A stretch of DNA of 64,000 bases, taken from positions 124,001 to 188,000 of the forward strand of contig CALRNH020000006.1 in NCBI GenBank assembly GCA_943369485.1, given 5' to 3'. The first letter of the stretch is position 1, and every line of letters begins with the position of its first letter. Positions 1-8,458 of the stretch are shown piece after piece. The notes beneath the pieces are model-generated. The model had not been told where the DNA came from. It did no database searches and saw only the letters and a program-made list of their open reading frames with translations. Made by a program: the position numbers and the translations under genes. The stretch comes from ATX-6F1 sp943369485 (lineage in GTDB: Bacteria > Cyanobacteriota > Cyanobacteriia > PCC-6307 > Cyanobiaceae).

Positions 1-628
1 TGAGGCGCTGCAGCAGGGCCAGCTCGGAGGCGTTGAGCACCAGCAGGGCGCCGGCCACGGCCCCGATCACCAGGCCTTCACTGGGTACCAGGCTGCAGCG
101 CCAGCTCCAGTCGCCCAGGGGGGGCTCCAGGGCGGCGCCACTGCGGGCGCAGCGCTGCAGGGGGAGGGCATAGCCCCCCAGGGCCAGCAGGTGCACATGG
201 GCCTGGACGCTGATCGCCAGGGCTTCGAGGTGGTCGAGCCGTTCGCTCACGACCGCCTCGAGCCGGCCCAGGTGCATCAGCAGGTCGTCGAGGGCGCCGG
301 GCACTCCCTCGCCACTGGGCAACAGCTGCAGGGCCAGCTCCGCCAGGGACTGGGCAGCGGCGAGGGCCTCCAGGCGCCCCGCCAGGTTGGCGTAGCTGCG
401 CGCCACCGTCAGTTGCCGCACCCGGGCCAGACCGCGGCCTCCGCCCACCTGCAGCCGCAGCAGCACCAGGGGGACGGCCGCCGCCAGGCTGCTTTTCGGC
501 CTCCGGGCTCCGGGCACCGCCAGGCGCACCAGTCCTTCCTCGGCGCTGAGCAGGGTCAGGAGCCGGTCGTTCTCGCCCAGGGCCCCGCACTTGAGCGACA
601 GCCCCTCCAGGATTCGCTCGGGGCTCAT
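1..628 (-). CDS. recO: DNA repair protein RecO, partial (C-terminus outside window)
   Basis: RecO binds RecR and single-stranded DNA and helps load RecA in the RecF recombination-repair pathway. The frame opens with ATG at 628 and reads MSPERILEGLSLKCGALGEN, the start of the family's N-terminal OB fold, followed by a segment ending LVRLAVPGARRPKSS. It stays open to the left edge, so about 209 residues of a protein usually near 250-270 are present; the zinc or C-terminal helical part is missing. It starts 18 bases beyond the deoC stop on the same strand, the recO-deoC-hibernation factor order I know from picocyanobacteria. Confidence 0.85.
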   Translation of the reverse strand, partial: MSPERILEGLSLKCGALGENDRLLTLLSAEEGLVRLAVPGARRPKSSLAAAVPLVLLRLQVGGGRGLARVRQLTVARSYANLAGRLEALAAAQSLAELALQLLPSGEGVPGALDDLLMHLGRLEAVVSERLDHLEALAISVQAHVHLLALGGYALPLQRCARSGAALEPPLGDWSWRCSLVPSEGLVIGAVAGALLVLNASELALLQRL

Positions 629-646
629 GGCGATGGTTCCATCGCT

Positions 647-1327
647 TCAGGCGTCCGGCTGGATGGGGCCCCGGCGCAGCGCCTGCATCAGCGCCACCCC
701 GCGGCTGGTGCCCAGCCGGCTCGCCCCCGCCTCCACCAGTGCGATCGCCTGCTCCACATCGGCGATGCCGCCGGAGGCCTTCACGGCCGCCCGGCCCCGC
801 GCCAGCTGGCGCAGGTGCTGCACCTGCTCCACGCTGGCCGGCGGGCCGAAGCCGCTGCCGGTCTTGAGGAAGGCGGCGCCGGCGTCGATCGCCACCTCCA
901 CCAGCAGGGCCAGGGTTTCAGCGTCGTGGCGACCCGCCTCCAAAATCACCTTCACCGGCAGCCCCAGGGCCACGATTTCCGCCAGCTCTTCGCACACAGC
1001 CGACGCGTTGCCGTCGGCCAGGGCCCCGAAATCGGGCACCACATCGAGTTCATCGGCCCCCTGGGCGGCCGCCCATTCCGCTTCCCGCTGCTTGATCTCG
1101 GCGGGGATGGCGCCGAAGGGAAAACCCACCACGGACACCAGCTTCACTGGGGTGGCGGCCCCCAGCCGCTCCCGGGCCAGGGGCAGCCAGCGGGAGGCCA
1201 CGCACACGCCGGCAAAACCGAAATGGCGGGCCTCATCGCAGGTGCGCTCGATCGCCTCGTGGCCCTGGTGAGGGTCCAGCAGGGAGTGGTCGATCAGGGG
1301 GGCGAGGTCGGGTCGGTCGCGGGCCAC
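647..1327 (-). CDS. deoC: Deoxyribose-phosphate aldolase
   Basis: DeoC cleaves 2-deoxyribose-5-phosphate to acetaldehyde and glyceraldehyde-3-phosphate in deoxynucleoside salvage. The 226-residue protein is a TIM barrel of the usual length. LKTGSG carries the Schiff-base lysine at residue 155, VKASGG carries the second active-site lysine at residue 183, and LDVVPDFG matches the strand with the catalytic aspartate (residue 99 or 102 depending on alignment). It lies between the hibernation factor (34 bases upstream) and recO on the same strand, so the three probably share a transcript. Confidence 0.93.
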   Translation of the reverse strand: MARDRPDLAPLIDHSLLDPHQGHEAIERTCDEARHFGFAGVCVASRWLPLARERLGAATPVKLVSVVGFPFGAIPAEIKQREAEWAAAQGADELDVVPDFGALADGNASAVCEELAEIVALGLPVKVILEAGRHDAETLALLVEVAIDAGAAFLKTGSGFGPPASVEQVQHLRQLARGRAAVKASGGIADVEQAIALVEAGASRLGTSRGVALMQALRRGPIQPDA

Positions 1328-1360
1328 GGCGGGGGTGCGCCCGGACCGGGCGCTGCAGGA

Positions 1361-1927
1361 TCAGGATTCTCGCGGCTGGATCACCCCGTAGCCGCCGTGG
1401 TTGCGCCTGTAGACCACCTGAATCGTGCCGCTGGCCGCATCACGGAAGAGGTAGAAGTCGTGGTCGATCAACTCCAGTTGGTGCAGGGCGTCTTCGATCG
1501 ACATCGCCGGCATGGCGAAGTATTTACGCCGCACGGCCGGCACCGGAAGCTCGGCCACACGGCCCTTGGTGAGGTCGCCCTCGATCGGCAACTCCTCCAG
1601 CAGCTCCTCGGTGCTGGGGGCGTGGTGGTGACCGTGCAGGCGCTCTTTGTAGCGGCGCAGCTGGCGGCTGAGTTTGTTCGCCACCATGTCGATGCTGGCG
1701 TAGAGGTTCTCGCTGCGTTCCTGGGCGCGGATCACCACGCCGTTGGCGAACACCGTGACTTCGGCGGTCTGCTGGGGGACCCGTGGGTTGCGGGCCACCG
1801 AGAGGTGCACGTCGGCTTCCTTGACCAGCCCGTTGAAATGGCCGATCGCCCGGCTGAGCTTGTCTTCGGTGTAGTCGCGGATCGCGGAGGTGACCTCCAG
1901 GTTGCGACCGTGGATCAGAAGCTTCAT
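1361..1927 (-). CDS. hpf: Long-form ribosome hibernation promoting factor (LrtA type)
   Basis: This 188-residue protein stabilises inactive 100S ribosomes. In cyanobacteria the family is known as LrtA, the light-repressed transcript product. It begins MKLLIHGRNLEVTSAIRDY, the N-terminal S30AE/sigma-54 modulation domain. After a His-rich linker near residue 100 comes the C-terminal dimerisation domain with RRKYFAMPAMSIEDAL and ending YGVIQPRES. I use the ATG at 1927 because GGGAG sits about eight bases upstream; a longer in-frame extension to 2296 is possible but does not resemble the family. It diverges from lipB with 51 bases between starts. Confidence 0.93.
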   Translation of the reverse strand: MKLLIHGRNLEVTSAIRDYTEDKLSRAIGHFNGLVKEADVHLSVARNPRVPQQTAEVTVFANGVVIRAQERSENLYASIDMVANKLSRQLRRYKERLHGHHHAPSTEELLEELPIEGDLTKGRVAELPVPAVRRKYFAMPAMSIEDALHQLELIDHDFYLFRDAASGTIQVVYRRNHGGYGVIQPRES

Positions 1928-1978
1928 GCCAACACTCCCTCTGAGGTTGGGGCCCCCCAACGCTAAGAGCGATCTCCG

Positions 1979-2659
1979 ATGGACCCCACGCTCGACGCAA
2001 TCTGTTTTGAACCGCCGGATCCGGTGCCCTACGCGCGCGCCTGGGCCTGGCAGCGGCAGCTGCAGCAACGGCAGCTGGAGGATCCGCTGGCGCCTGAGGC
2101 CCTGCTGCTGCTCCAGCACCCCCCCTGCTACACCCTGGGCCGCGGCGCCAGTGAGGCGTTCCTGGGCTTCGATCCGCTCGATGCGCCCCTGCCCCTGTAT
2201 CGCATCGACCGCGGGGGCGAGGTGACCCACCACCTGCCGGGCCAGCTGGTGCTCTACCCCGTGCTTGACCTGCGGCGCCATGGCGCCGATCTGCACCTCT
2301 ACCTGCGTGACCTGGAGGGGCTGGTGATCGAGGTGCTCTCAGAGCTGGGCTTGAAGGGCGAGCGGATCGCCGGGCTCACCGGGGTCTGGCTGGAAGGGCG
2401 CAAACTGGCGGCGATCGGCGTGGGGGCGAAGCGTTGGATCAGCCAGCACGGCCTGGCCCTGAACGTCGATTGTGCGTTGGAGGGGTTCGGGCGGATCCTG
2501 CCCTGCGGCCTCGCCGATCGGCCTGTGGGGCGCCTTAGCGACTGGCGGCCAGGGCTGACAGTGGCCGCGGTGCAGCCGCTTGTGAAGTCGGCGGCGGCCC
2601 GGCGCTTTCACCTGAGCTTGCGCCCACCCTCCGCCACCGAAGTCCTGGAGGGGTTGTAA
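1979..2659 (+). CDS. lipB: Octanoyl-[acyl-carrier-protein]:protein N-octanoyltransferase
   Basis: LipB moves octanoyl groups from ACP to lipoyl domains, the first step of lipoate synthesis. The 226-residue protein has the RGGEVTHHLPGQL substrate loop near residue 79, the catalytic lysine in RKLAAIG at residue 142 and the acyl-accepting cysteine in ILPCGL at residue 176. Its probable client, the pyruvate dehydrogenase E2 subunit, is encoded 2.5 kb downstream on the same strand. It diverges from hpf. Confidence 0.94.
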   Translation: MDPTLDAICFEPPDPVPYARAWAWQRQLQQRQLEDPLAPEALLLLQHPPCYTLGRGASEAFLGFDPLDAPLPLYRIDRGGEVTHHLPGQLVLYPVLDLRRHGADLHLYLRDLEGLVIEVLSELGLKGERIAGLTGVWLEGRKLAAIGVGAKRWISQHGLALNVDCALEGFGRILPCGLADRPVGRLSDWRPGLTVAAVQPLVKSAAARRFHLSLRPPSATEVLEGL

Positions 2660-2687
2660 AAGAAGGTCACCCCCCGCAGGACGGCCG

Positions 2688-4622
2688 GTGAACGCCGAAA
2701 TCCACTGGCAGGCCGATGCCGATGACCGCCGTGCCCTGACCGGCCGTACCGACTGGAGCCAGCTCAGCGGCCTTGAACAGCTCTGGGGCGTGTTGGAGCG
2801 GCTCTACGGCGATGCCCCCGCCCTCGATGCCCCCCACGGTCGCCATCCCGAGCAGCTCACCTACCGGCAGCTGAATGGATCGATCGAGCGGGCCGCTGCG
2901 GCATTTGCGGCCCTTGGCCTGCTGCCTGGAGACCGCGTCGCCCTGTTCGCTGAGAACGGCCCCCGCTGGCTGGTGTCCGACCAGGGGCTGATGCGTGCGG
3001 GTGCCGCCGATGCGGTGCGCGGCAGCGCGGCGCCCATCGACGAGCTGCTCTACATCTTGAAGGACTCCGGCTCCGTGGCCCTGGTGGTGGAGTCGGCGGC
3101 CCTGCTGGCGAAGCTCGGCTCCGGCCAGTCCGGCCAGCCTGACCAGTTCGACCAGCCCGCCCTGGCCGGGCTGCGCTTCGTCGTGGTGCTGGAGGGGGAG
3201 TCGCCCGCTGCCGCCCCCTGGCCCTGCCTTGATTGGGCGGCGTTCCAGGAACTGGGGGCGACCGCCCCGCTGCCGCCTTCTCCTCCGGCCGATTCCGAGC
3301 GTCTGGCCACGCTGCTCTACACCTCAGGCACCACCGGGGCCCCCAAGGGGGTGCCCCTCAGCCACGCCAACCTGCTGCACCAGATCCGCACCCTCGGGGT
3401 GGCGGTGAACCCGTCGCCCGGGGATCGGGTGGTGAGCGTGCTGCCGATCTGGCATGCCTACGAACGCACAGCCGAATACCTGCTGCTGGCCTGCGGCTGC
3501 CATCAGACCTACACCACCCTCAAGCAGTTGCGCCCCGACCTGCAACGGGTGCGCCCCAGCTACCTGATCAGCGTGCCGAGGCTGTGGGAGGCGCTGCTTT
3601 CGGGTTTCGAGGAGGCCCTCGCCGCCATGCCCCCGCTGCGCCAGAAGCTGCTCAAAGCTGCCCTGGCTGCGGGCCGGCTCCATTGCACCGCCCGCCGACA
3701 GGCGCTCGATCTCACCCTCACCCCCGAACCCCCCCTGGCCCGGCTCCAGGGGGCGGCCCTGACGGCGCTCACCTGGCCGTTGCAGCGGCTGGCGGCGGCG
3801 CTGTTCTGGCCCAAGGTGCGCCAGCAGCTGGCGGGCGGCGCCCTGCGCACCGCGATCAGCGGCGGCGGTGCCCTGGCCCCCCACGTGGATGGCTTCTTCG
3901 AGGTGATCGGGATCGAGTTGCTGGTGGGCTACGGCCTCACCGAAACCAGCCCGGTGCTCACCTGCCGGCGCCCCTGGGCCAACCGCCGCGGCAGCTCCGG
4001 TCGCCCCCTGCCCGGGACCTCCATCCGGATCGTCGACCCTGAGAGCCGCTCGCCCCTGGGCTGGGGAGAGCGGGGGCTGGTGCTGGCCAAGGGCCCCCAG
4101 GTGATGGCGGGCTATTTCAACAAACCCGAGGCGAGCGCCGCCGCCATCGACGCCGAGGGCTGGTTCGACACAGGAGACCTGGGCCTGCTGATTCCCGACG
4201 GGTCCCTGGTGCTCACCGGCCGGGCCAAGGACACGATCGTGCTCAGCAGCGGCGAGAACATCGAGCCCGGTCCCCTGGAGGAGGCCCTGGCCGCCAGCCC
4301 CCTGGTGGAGCAGGTGCTGGTGGTGGGCCAGGACGAGCGCCTGCTGGGGGCCCTGGTGGTCCCCCGCGCCGAACCTATGGCTGCCTTCAGGGGGAAGCTG
4401 GCTGAGCCGTCCGATCCGGCCTTGTTACGGGCGCTGAAGGGGGAGTTCAACCGGCTGCTGGCGGCCCGACCCGGCTCCAGGCCCGATGAGCGCCTCGGCG
4501 GTGTGGCCCTTGTGGAGCCCTTCACCCTCGAGAACGGTCTGCTCACTCAGACCCTCAAGCAGCGCCGCGACCGCATCGGCGTACGCGACCGGGCGGCGAT
4601 CGAGGCCCTTTACGGGCGTTGA
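2688..4622 (+). CDS. AMP-dependent long-chain acyl-CoA / acyl-ACP synthetase
   Basis: ANL-superfamily adenylating enzyme of 644 residues, expected to activate free fatty acids with ATP for transfer to CoA or, in cyanobacteria, to ACP. The phosphate-binding loop TLLYTSGTTGAPKG lies near residue 206, the YGLTETSP motif near 410 and the hinge WFDTGDLG near 490, followed by LTGRAKDTIVLSSGENIEP. The start is GTG at 2688 with AGGA eight bases upstream, 28 bases after lipB. The acyl carrier it uses cannot be decided from sequence; fatty-acid recycling from membranes is the usual role of cyanobacterial homologues. Confidence 0.9.
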   Translation: MNAEIHWQADADDRRALTGRTDWSQLSGLEQLWGVLERLYGDAPALDAPHGRHPEQLTYRQLNGSIERAAAAFAALGLLPGDRVALFAENGPRWLVSDQGLMRAGAADAVRGSAAPIDELLYILKDSGSVALVVESAALLAKLGSGQSGQPDQFDQPALAGLRFVVVLEGESPAAAPWPCLDWAAFQELGATAPLPPSPPADSERLATLLYTSGTTGAPKGVPLSHANLLHQIRTLGVAVNPSPGDRVVSVLPIWHAYERTAEYLLLACGCHQTYTTLKQLRPDLQRVRPSYLISVPRLWEALLSGFEEALAAMPPLRQKLLKAALAAGRLHCTARRQALDLTLTPEPPLARLQGAALTALTWPLQRLAAALFWPKVRQQLAGGALRTAISGGGALAPHVDGFFEVIGIELLVGYGLTETSPVLTCRRPWANRRGSSGRPLPGTSIRIVDPESRSPLGWGERGLVLAKGPQVMAGYFNKPEASAAAIDAEGWFDTGDLGLLIPDGSLVLTGRAKDTIVLSSGENIEPGPLEEALAASPLVEQVLVVGQDERLLGALVVPRAEPMAAFRGKLAEPSDPALLRALKGEFNRLLAARPGSRPDERLGGVALVEPFTLENGLLTQTLKQRRDRIGVRDRAAIEALYGR

Positions 4623-4629
4623 GACCGTT

Positions 4630-4645
4630 GGGCGGTTCACCGCCC
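4630..4645 (+). other. Short GC hairpin after the acyl synthetase gene
   Basis: GGGCGG, TTCA, CCGCCC forms a 6-bp stem with a four-base loop starting eight bases after the upstream stop codon. There is no T run, so it is not a canonical intrinsic terminator. It may only stabilise the 3' end of the message. Confidence 0.3.
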
Positions 4646-4706
4646 CCGCAGGCGATTGACCCCAGGCAGCTCGGCTGACAGCCTGTGAGCTTGTTGATCA
4701 GCACCC

Positions 4707-5153
4707 ATGTCGGACGGTTCATCGCTCACGATCAAGCGCACGGTCACGGTGCGGGCGGTGGTGACCCCCCGCTGGAAGGAGGATGCCGAGCGCGAACTCA
4801 GCGCCGCCGTCGCCAACAGCGATGCCCAGCTCTCCCAGCTGGAGCAGGAGGGTCAGCAGCTGATCGATGAGATCCGTCGCCAGAGTGCCAACCCCCTCGA
4901 CCCCCGGGTCGGCGAGCAGGTCAATTCCGTGCACCAGCAGGTGGCTGCCAAGCGGGCCGAGCTGGAGGAGCAGAAGCGCACCCTGCTGGAGCAGCAGCGT
5001 CAGGTGCAGGAGCTTGAGTTCGAGCAGATCGTCGAGCAGGGTCAGCTGGAGAGCAGCACCAAGGTGAAGGTGGGCGACAACCTGGTCGAGAAGCTGCAGG
5101 TGGCACTGGTGGTGCGTGACGGCATCGTCGAGGCGATTGAAGGTCAGCTCTGA
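4707..5153 (+). CDS. YlqD family protein
   Basis: Conserved 148-residue protein of the YlqD family, function unknown. Residues 1-30 form a short beta-rich start (LTIKRTVTVRAVVTPRWKE). Residues 35-115 are a long Glu/Gln/Arg-rich coiled coil (LEQEGQQLIDEIRRQ and AAKRAELEEQKRTLLEQQRQ). The end is a small beta region (VKVGDNLVEKLQVALVVRDG). It sits 84 bases after the acyl synthetase and just before pdhC on the same strand. No signal peptide or membrane segment is visible. Confidence 0.82.
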   Translation: MSDGSSLTIKRTVTVRAVVTPRWKEDAERELSAAVANSDAQLSQLEQEGQQLIDEIRRQSANPLDPRVGEQVNSVHQQVAAKRAELEEQKRTLLEQQRQVQELEFEQIVEQGQLESSTKVKVGDNLVEKLQVALVVRDGIVEAIEGQL

Positions 5154-5212
5154 GCTGATCGCGCCATGACGCACCCGTAAAATCGCGCACACCACCCGTG
5201 CGGGATCAAGCG

Positions 5213-6556
5213 TTGGCGACCCACGAAATCTTCATGCCTGCCCTCAGTTCCACGATGACGGAGGGCAAGATCGTGGAGTGGCTGAAGAAACCCGGCGACC
5301 CTGTGGCCCGGGGAGAATCGGTCCTGGTGGTCGAATCCGACAAGGCCGACATGGATGTCGAGTCGTTTGAGGAGGGCTTTCTGGCCACGGTGCTGCTGCC
5401 CGCCGGCGGTACCGCCCCAGTTGGAGAAACCATCGGTCTGATCGTCGAGACCGAAGCGGAGATCGCGGCTGTAGCTGCCAGCGCTCCTGCTGCTCCAGCG
5501 GCAGCTGCGGCCCCTGTGGCGGCGCCTGCCACGGCCCCGTCGGCTCCTGTTGCAGCGGCTCCCGTAGCGGCGCCTGAGGCCGTTGCCGCACCTGTGGGCT
5601 CCCCTGCCGTGTCTGCGCCCGCCTATGGCGACGGCCGTCTCGTTGCCACTCCCCGGGCCCGCAAGCTGGCGAGCCAGCTGGGGGTCGACCTGGCGGGTCT
5701 GCGGGGCAGTGGCCCCGGCGGCCGTGTTCAGGCCGAAGACGTGGAGCTGGCCGCCGGAAAGGCCCCGAGCGTGCCCCGGGTGGCCGAAGGCAGCGCCCCC
5801 GCCGTGTCGGCCGCCCCGGCCGCTCCCGGCTCCAATGGCGCTGCCGCAGCCCCCGCCCCGGCCGGCCAGAGCTTCGGGGCCCCCGGCGAGACGGTGGCCT
5901 TCAACACCCTGCAGCAGGCGGTCAACCGCAACATGCTGGCCAGCCTGCAGGTACCCGTGTTCCGGGTGGGCTACACGATCACCACCGACAAGCTCGACGC
6001 CCTCTACAAGCAGGTGAAGCCCAAGGGCGTCACCATGACCGCCCTGCTGGCCAAGGCGGTGGGAGTCACCCTGGCCCGCCATCCGCAGGTGAACGCCGCC
6101 TACAGCGACGCCGGCATCGCCTATCCGGCGGCGGTCAACGTGGCCGTGGCCGTGGCCATGGACGACGGCGGTCTGATCACGCCGGTGCTGGCCCAGGCCG
6201 ATCGCACCGACCTCTACACCCTCTCCCGCAACTGGGCCGATCTGGTGGCCCGCTCCCGCTCCAAGCAGCTCAAGCCCGAGGAGTACAGCACCGGCACCTT
6301 CACGCTCTCCAACCTGGGAATGTTCGGCGTCGACCGCTTCGATGCGATCCTGCCGCCGGGCACCGGAGCGATCCTGGCGGTGGCCGCCTCCCGGCCCACG
6401 GTGGTGGCCGGCAAGGATGGCTCCATTTCTGTGAAGCGGCAGATGCAGGTGAACCTCACCGCCGACCACCGGGTGATCTATGGCACCCACGGGGCCGCCT
6501 TCCTCCAGGATCTGGCCCGCCTGATCGAGACCGATCCCGAGAGCCTGGCCCTCTGA
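5213..6556 (+). CDS. pdhC: Dihydrolipoamide acetyltransferase (pyruvate dehydrogenase E2)
   Basis: E2 core of pyruvate dehydrogenase: it accepts acetyl groups on a lipoyl arm and passes them to CoA. The lipoyl domain covers residues 1-75 with the lipoylated lysine in ESDKADMDVE. An Ala/Pro-rich linker follows, then the peripheral subunit-binding domain (RLVATPRARKLASQLG) near 140, a second linker and the catalytic domain. Its C-terminal motif is DHRVIYG: the histidine is kept, but Tyr stands where bacterial E2s usually have Asp, which I believe is common in the cyanobacterial/plastid group. I choose TTG at 5213, giving MATHEIFMPALSS and preceded by GGGA; an in-frame GTG at 5198 lacks a ribosome site. 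Confidence 0.93.
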   Translation: MATHEIFMPALSSTMTEGKIVEWLKKPGDPVARGESVLVVESDKADMDVESFEEGFLATVLLPAGGTAPVGETIGLIVETEAEIAAVAASAPAAPAAAAAPVAAPATAPSAPVAAAPVAAPEAVAAPVGSPAVSAPAYGDGRLVATPRARKLASQLGVDLAGLRGSGPGGRVQAEDVELAAGKAPSVPRVAEGSAPAVSAAPAAPGSNGAAAAPAPAGQSFGAPGETVAFNTLQQAVNRNMLASLQVPVFRVGYTITTDKLDALYKQVKPKGVTMTALLAKAVGVTLARHPQVNAAYSDAGIAYPAAVNVAVAVAMDDGGLITPVLAQADRTDLYTLSRNWADLVARSRSKQLKPEEYSTGTFTLSNLGMFGVDRFDAILPPGTGAILAVAASRPTVVAGKDGSISVKRQMQVNLTADHRVIYGTHGAAFLQDLARLIETDPESLAL

Positions 6557-6560
6557 CCCC

Positions 6561-7712
6561 ATGGGTCTGGACGATCCGGACCTAAGGCTCTCCAGCTACG
6601 TGTTCGAGCTGCCGGAGAGCGCGATCGCCCAGCGGCCGATGGAGCCCCGCCACGCTGCCCGCCTGCTGGCGGTGGAGCCACCAGGAGCCCCGGCTCCCGG
6701 GGCCCGTCACCTGACCATCTGGGACCTGCAGCACGAGCTGAGCCGCGGCGATCTGCTGGTGGTCAACGACACCCGTGTGCTCCAGGCACGGCTGACGGCA
6801 CGTCGCGCCTCGGGCGGTTCTGTGGAGCTGCTGGTGCTGCAACCCCGGCAGCGAACGGCCAGCGGGGAGGGCGAGGACAGCTGCTGGCTCTGCCTGGCCC
6901 GGCCGGCCAAGCGCCTGAGGCCTGGCGATGTGCTCCAGCTGGAGGGCCCAGATCAGCCGGCCCTCGATCTGACCGTGGAGGCCATCGACGAGGCCAGCGG
7001 CGGCCGGGTGATCCGCTTTCCGAGCGAGTGCACCAGCGCCGAGCGGATCGAGGGGCTGCTGGCGCGCTACGGCACCGTGCCGCTGCCGCCCTATATCCAC
7101 GAGCACGACGAGTCCGACCGGAGCCGTTACCAGACCCGTTATGCCCAAAGGCCCGGGGCGGTGGCCGCCCCCACGGCGGGCCTGCACCTCAGCGATGAGC
7201 TGCTGGCGGTCCTGGCCGACCGGGGGGTGACGATCGCCCGGATCACGCTGCACGTGGGCCTCGGCACCTTCCGCCCGGTGGAGCAGGAGGATCTCACGGG
7301 CCTGGAGCTCCATGACGAGTGGGTCGAAGTGGGCCCCGAAGTGGTGGAAGCTGTCCAGCGGGCCCGCAGCGGTGGCCATCGGGTGATCGCCATCGGCACC
7401 ACCAGCGTGCGGGCCCTCGAAGGGGTGGCGGCCCTCTCTGGCGGCACGCTGGCCCCCTTCATCGGTCCTGTGAATCTGGTGATCCAGCCTGGCTTCCGCT
7501 TCCAGGTGGTGCAGGGGCTGCTCACCAACTTCCACCTGCCCCGCTCCTCGCTGCTGCTGCTGGTGAGCGCGCTGCTGGGCCGCCAGCGGCTGCTCGCTCT
7601 CTATGGCGAGGCGATCGAACGGGGCTACCGCTTCTTCTCCTATGGCGATGCGATGTGGATCCCGCCGGAGGGGGTGCTCAACTCAGCCGCTCCACCCCCG
7701 CAAACAGGCTGA
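6561..7712 (+). CDS. queA: S-adenosylmethionine:tRNA ribosyltransferase-isomerase
   Basis: QueA transfers and isomerises the ribosyl part of SAM onto 7-aminomethyl-7-deazaguanine at tRNA position 34, making epoxyqueuosine. The 383-residue protein has the family start LSSYVFELPESAIAQRP, the VVNDTRVLQARL motif near residue 68, PAGLHLS-like APTAGLHLSDELL near 205 and the C-terminal TNFHLPRSSLLLLVSA. It starts four bases after the pdhC stop, so the two are likely co-transcribed. Its last 35 bases overlap the convergent vapC gene. Confidence 0.94.
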   Translation: MGLDDPDLRLSSYVFELPESAIAQRPMEPRHAARLLAVEPPGAPAPGARHLTIWDLQHELSRGDLLVVNDTRVLQARLTARRASGGSVELLVLQPRQRTASGEGEDSCWLCLARPAKRLRPGDVLQLEGPDQPALDLTVEAIDEASGGRVIRFPSECTSAERIEGLLARYGTVPLPPYIHEHDESDRSRYQTRYAQRPGAVAAPTAGLHLSDELLAVLADRGVTIARITLHVGLGTFRPVEQEDLTGLELHDEWVEVGPEVVEAVQRARSGGHRVIAIGTTSVRALEGVAALSGGTLAPFIGPVNLVIQPGFRFQVVQGLLTNFHLPRSSLLLLVSALLGRQRLLALYGEAIERGYRFFSYGDAMWIPPEGVLNSAAPPPQTG

Positions 7713-8067
7713 ACGCTGGATCGGTCGTCGCGAGGACCAGCTCCTGCAACGCTGCCTGGGCAGCCAGGATCCGGTCAAACGGATCCCTGTGGTCCACCGG
7801 CCAGAGGCCAGCGCGCAGGGCTGCCTCGCCGCTGATCGCCAGTTCGGTGGCGGCCAGGCCATGGATCGCCTGGTGGTAGTTGTACACGACCGAGGCGGCA
7901 TGGGCCAGTTTGCCCAACCGCCATTTGGTGGCGATTTCCCAGGCGCTGGCGGTACTCACCAGCAGCTCGTGGCGGCTGTCCTCCAGGGTCTCGCGTAGTT
8001 GGGGCGAGAGTTTGTGGGGTTCAAGAACAGCCCACAGCAGCACGTGGGTATCAAGCAGCAGCCTCAT
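7678..8067 (-). CDS. vapC: PIN-domain ribonuclease toxin, VapC type
   Basis: VapC toxins are Mg-dependent endoribonucleases of the PIN fold that cut tRNA or rRNA. The 129-residue protein keeps the acidic set: Asp6 in MRLLLDTH, Glu44 in SAWEI, Asp95 and Asp98 in HRDPFDRI, and Asp116 in TTDP. It follows the antitoxin with a 4-base ATGA overlap, the usual arrangement for coupled translation. Its 3' end overlaps queA tail to tail. The toxin looks intact; the RNA target cannot be read from sequence. Confidence 0.88.
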   Translation of the reverse strand: MRLLLDTHVLLWAVLEPHKLSPQLRETLEDSRHELLVSTASAWEIATKWRLGKLAHAASVVYNYHQAIHGLAATELAISGEAALRAGLWPVDHRDPFDRILAAQAALQELVLATTDPAFSLFAGVERLS

Positions 8068-8288
8068 CCGCCCCAGCTCTGAAGTTCGTCCTCCGGCAGG
8101 GGATCGAAGAAGCTCTCGTCCACCGAACCTCGCATGAAGCCCAATTGGCGCCGTGGTTCGGGGTCGAGAGGAATCAGCTGGGCGCAGGGTTTGCCATTGC
8201 GGGCCAGAAGGATTCGCTCACCGCTGGCCACCCGCGCCAGCAGGGCCGAGAGATGGGTTTTGGCCTCCTGCACATTCACGGTCCTCAC
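8064..8288 (-). CDS. Phd/YefM-type antitoxin of the VapC toxin
   Basis: The core reads VNVQEAKTHLSALLARVASG, the prevent-host-death DNA-binding fold, followed by RNGKPCAQLIPL and an acidic C-terminal tail (ESFFDPLPEDELQSWGG) of the kind that wraps the toxin. The GTG at 8288 gives the canonical 74-residue length and has AGGA about ten bases upstream. An in-frame ATG further upstream, up to 8423, would add an Ala/Pro-rich stretch unlike the family. It is co-transcribed with vapC and probably represses its own promoter through the inverted repeat upstream. Confidence 0.85.
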   Translation of the reverse strand: MRTVNVQEAKTHLSALLARVASGERILLARNGKPCAQLIPLDPEPRRQLGFMRGSVDESFFDPLPEDELQSWGG

Positions 8289-8351
8289 AGCGGCGGTCCT
8301 GTTGAGCGCAGGTGTGTCGGCGTGCGGCCGGGAGGCGGACATGGATGCCTG

Positions 8352-8372
8352 GTCTGGTTTGTCTGACCAGAC
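8352..8372. promoter_or_regulatory. Inverted repeat upstream of the toxin-antitoxin operon (candidate operator)
   Basis: GTCTGGT and ACCAGAC form a perfect 7-bp inverted repeat with a 7-base spacer, 64 bases upstream of the antitoxin start. Phd/YefM antitoxins bind such palindromes as dimers, so autoregulation is a reasonable inference. I see no convincing -35/-10 pair at a fixed distance. Confidence 0.45.
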
Positions 8373-8392
8373 TAGCTTTGCTTTGGGCATGG

Positions 8393-8418
8393 AAAAGCCC
8401 CCGGGGTCAGTGGGGGCT
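8393..8418 (-). terminator. Probable intrinsic terminator of sodB
   Basis: Read on the minus strand, AGCCCCC and GGGGGCT form a 7-bp GC stem followed by TTTT. It lies 41 bases after the sodB stop codon. The short T tract makes it a moderate rather than strong call. Confidence 0.5.
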
Positions 8419-8458
8419 GGCACGGCTCAGTGACGAGCGCAGAGGTGTGAGGCCTTGA

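Noticed and set aside
191..1966. A 591-codon open frame on the plus strand across recO, deoC and hpf
   Set aside because: It is antisense to three recognised genes; the translation is His/Gln/Gly-rich with no domain. Long antisense frames are expected at this G+C content.
5144..6562. A 472-codon minus-strand frame opposite pdhC
   Set aside because: Its translation is low-complexity Gly/Arg/His sequence mirroring the Ala/Pro linkers of E2; no motif and no ribosome site.
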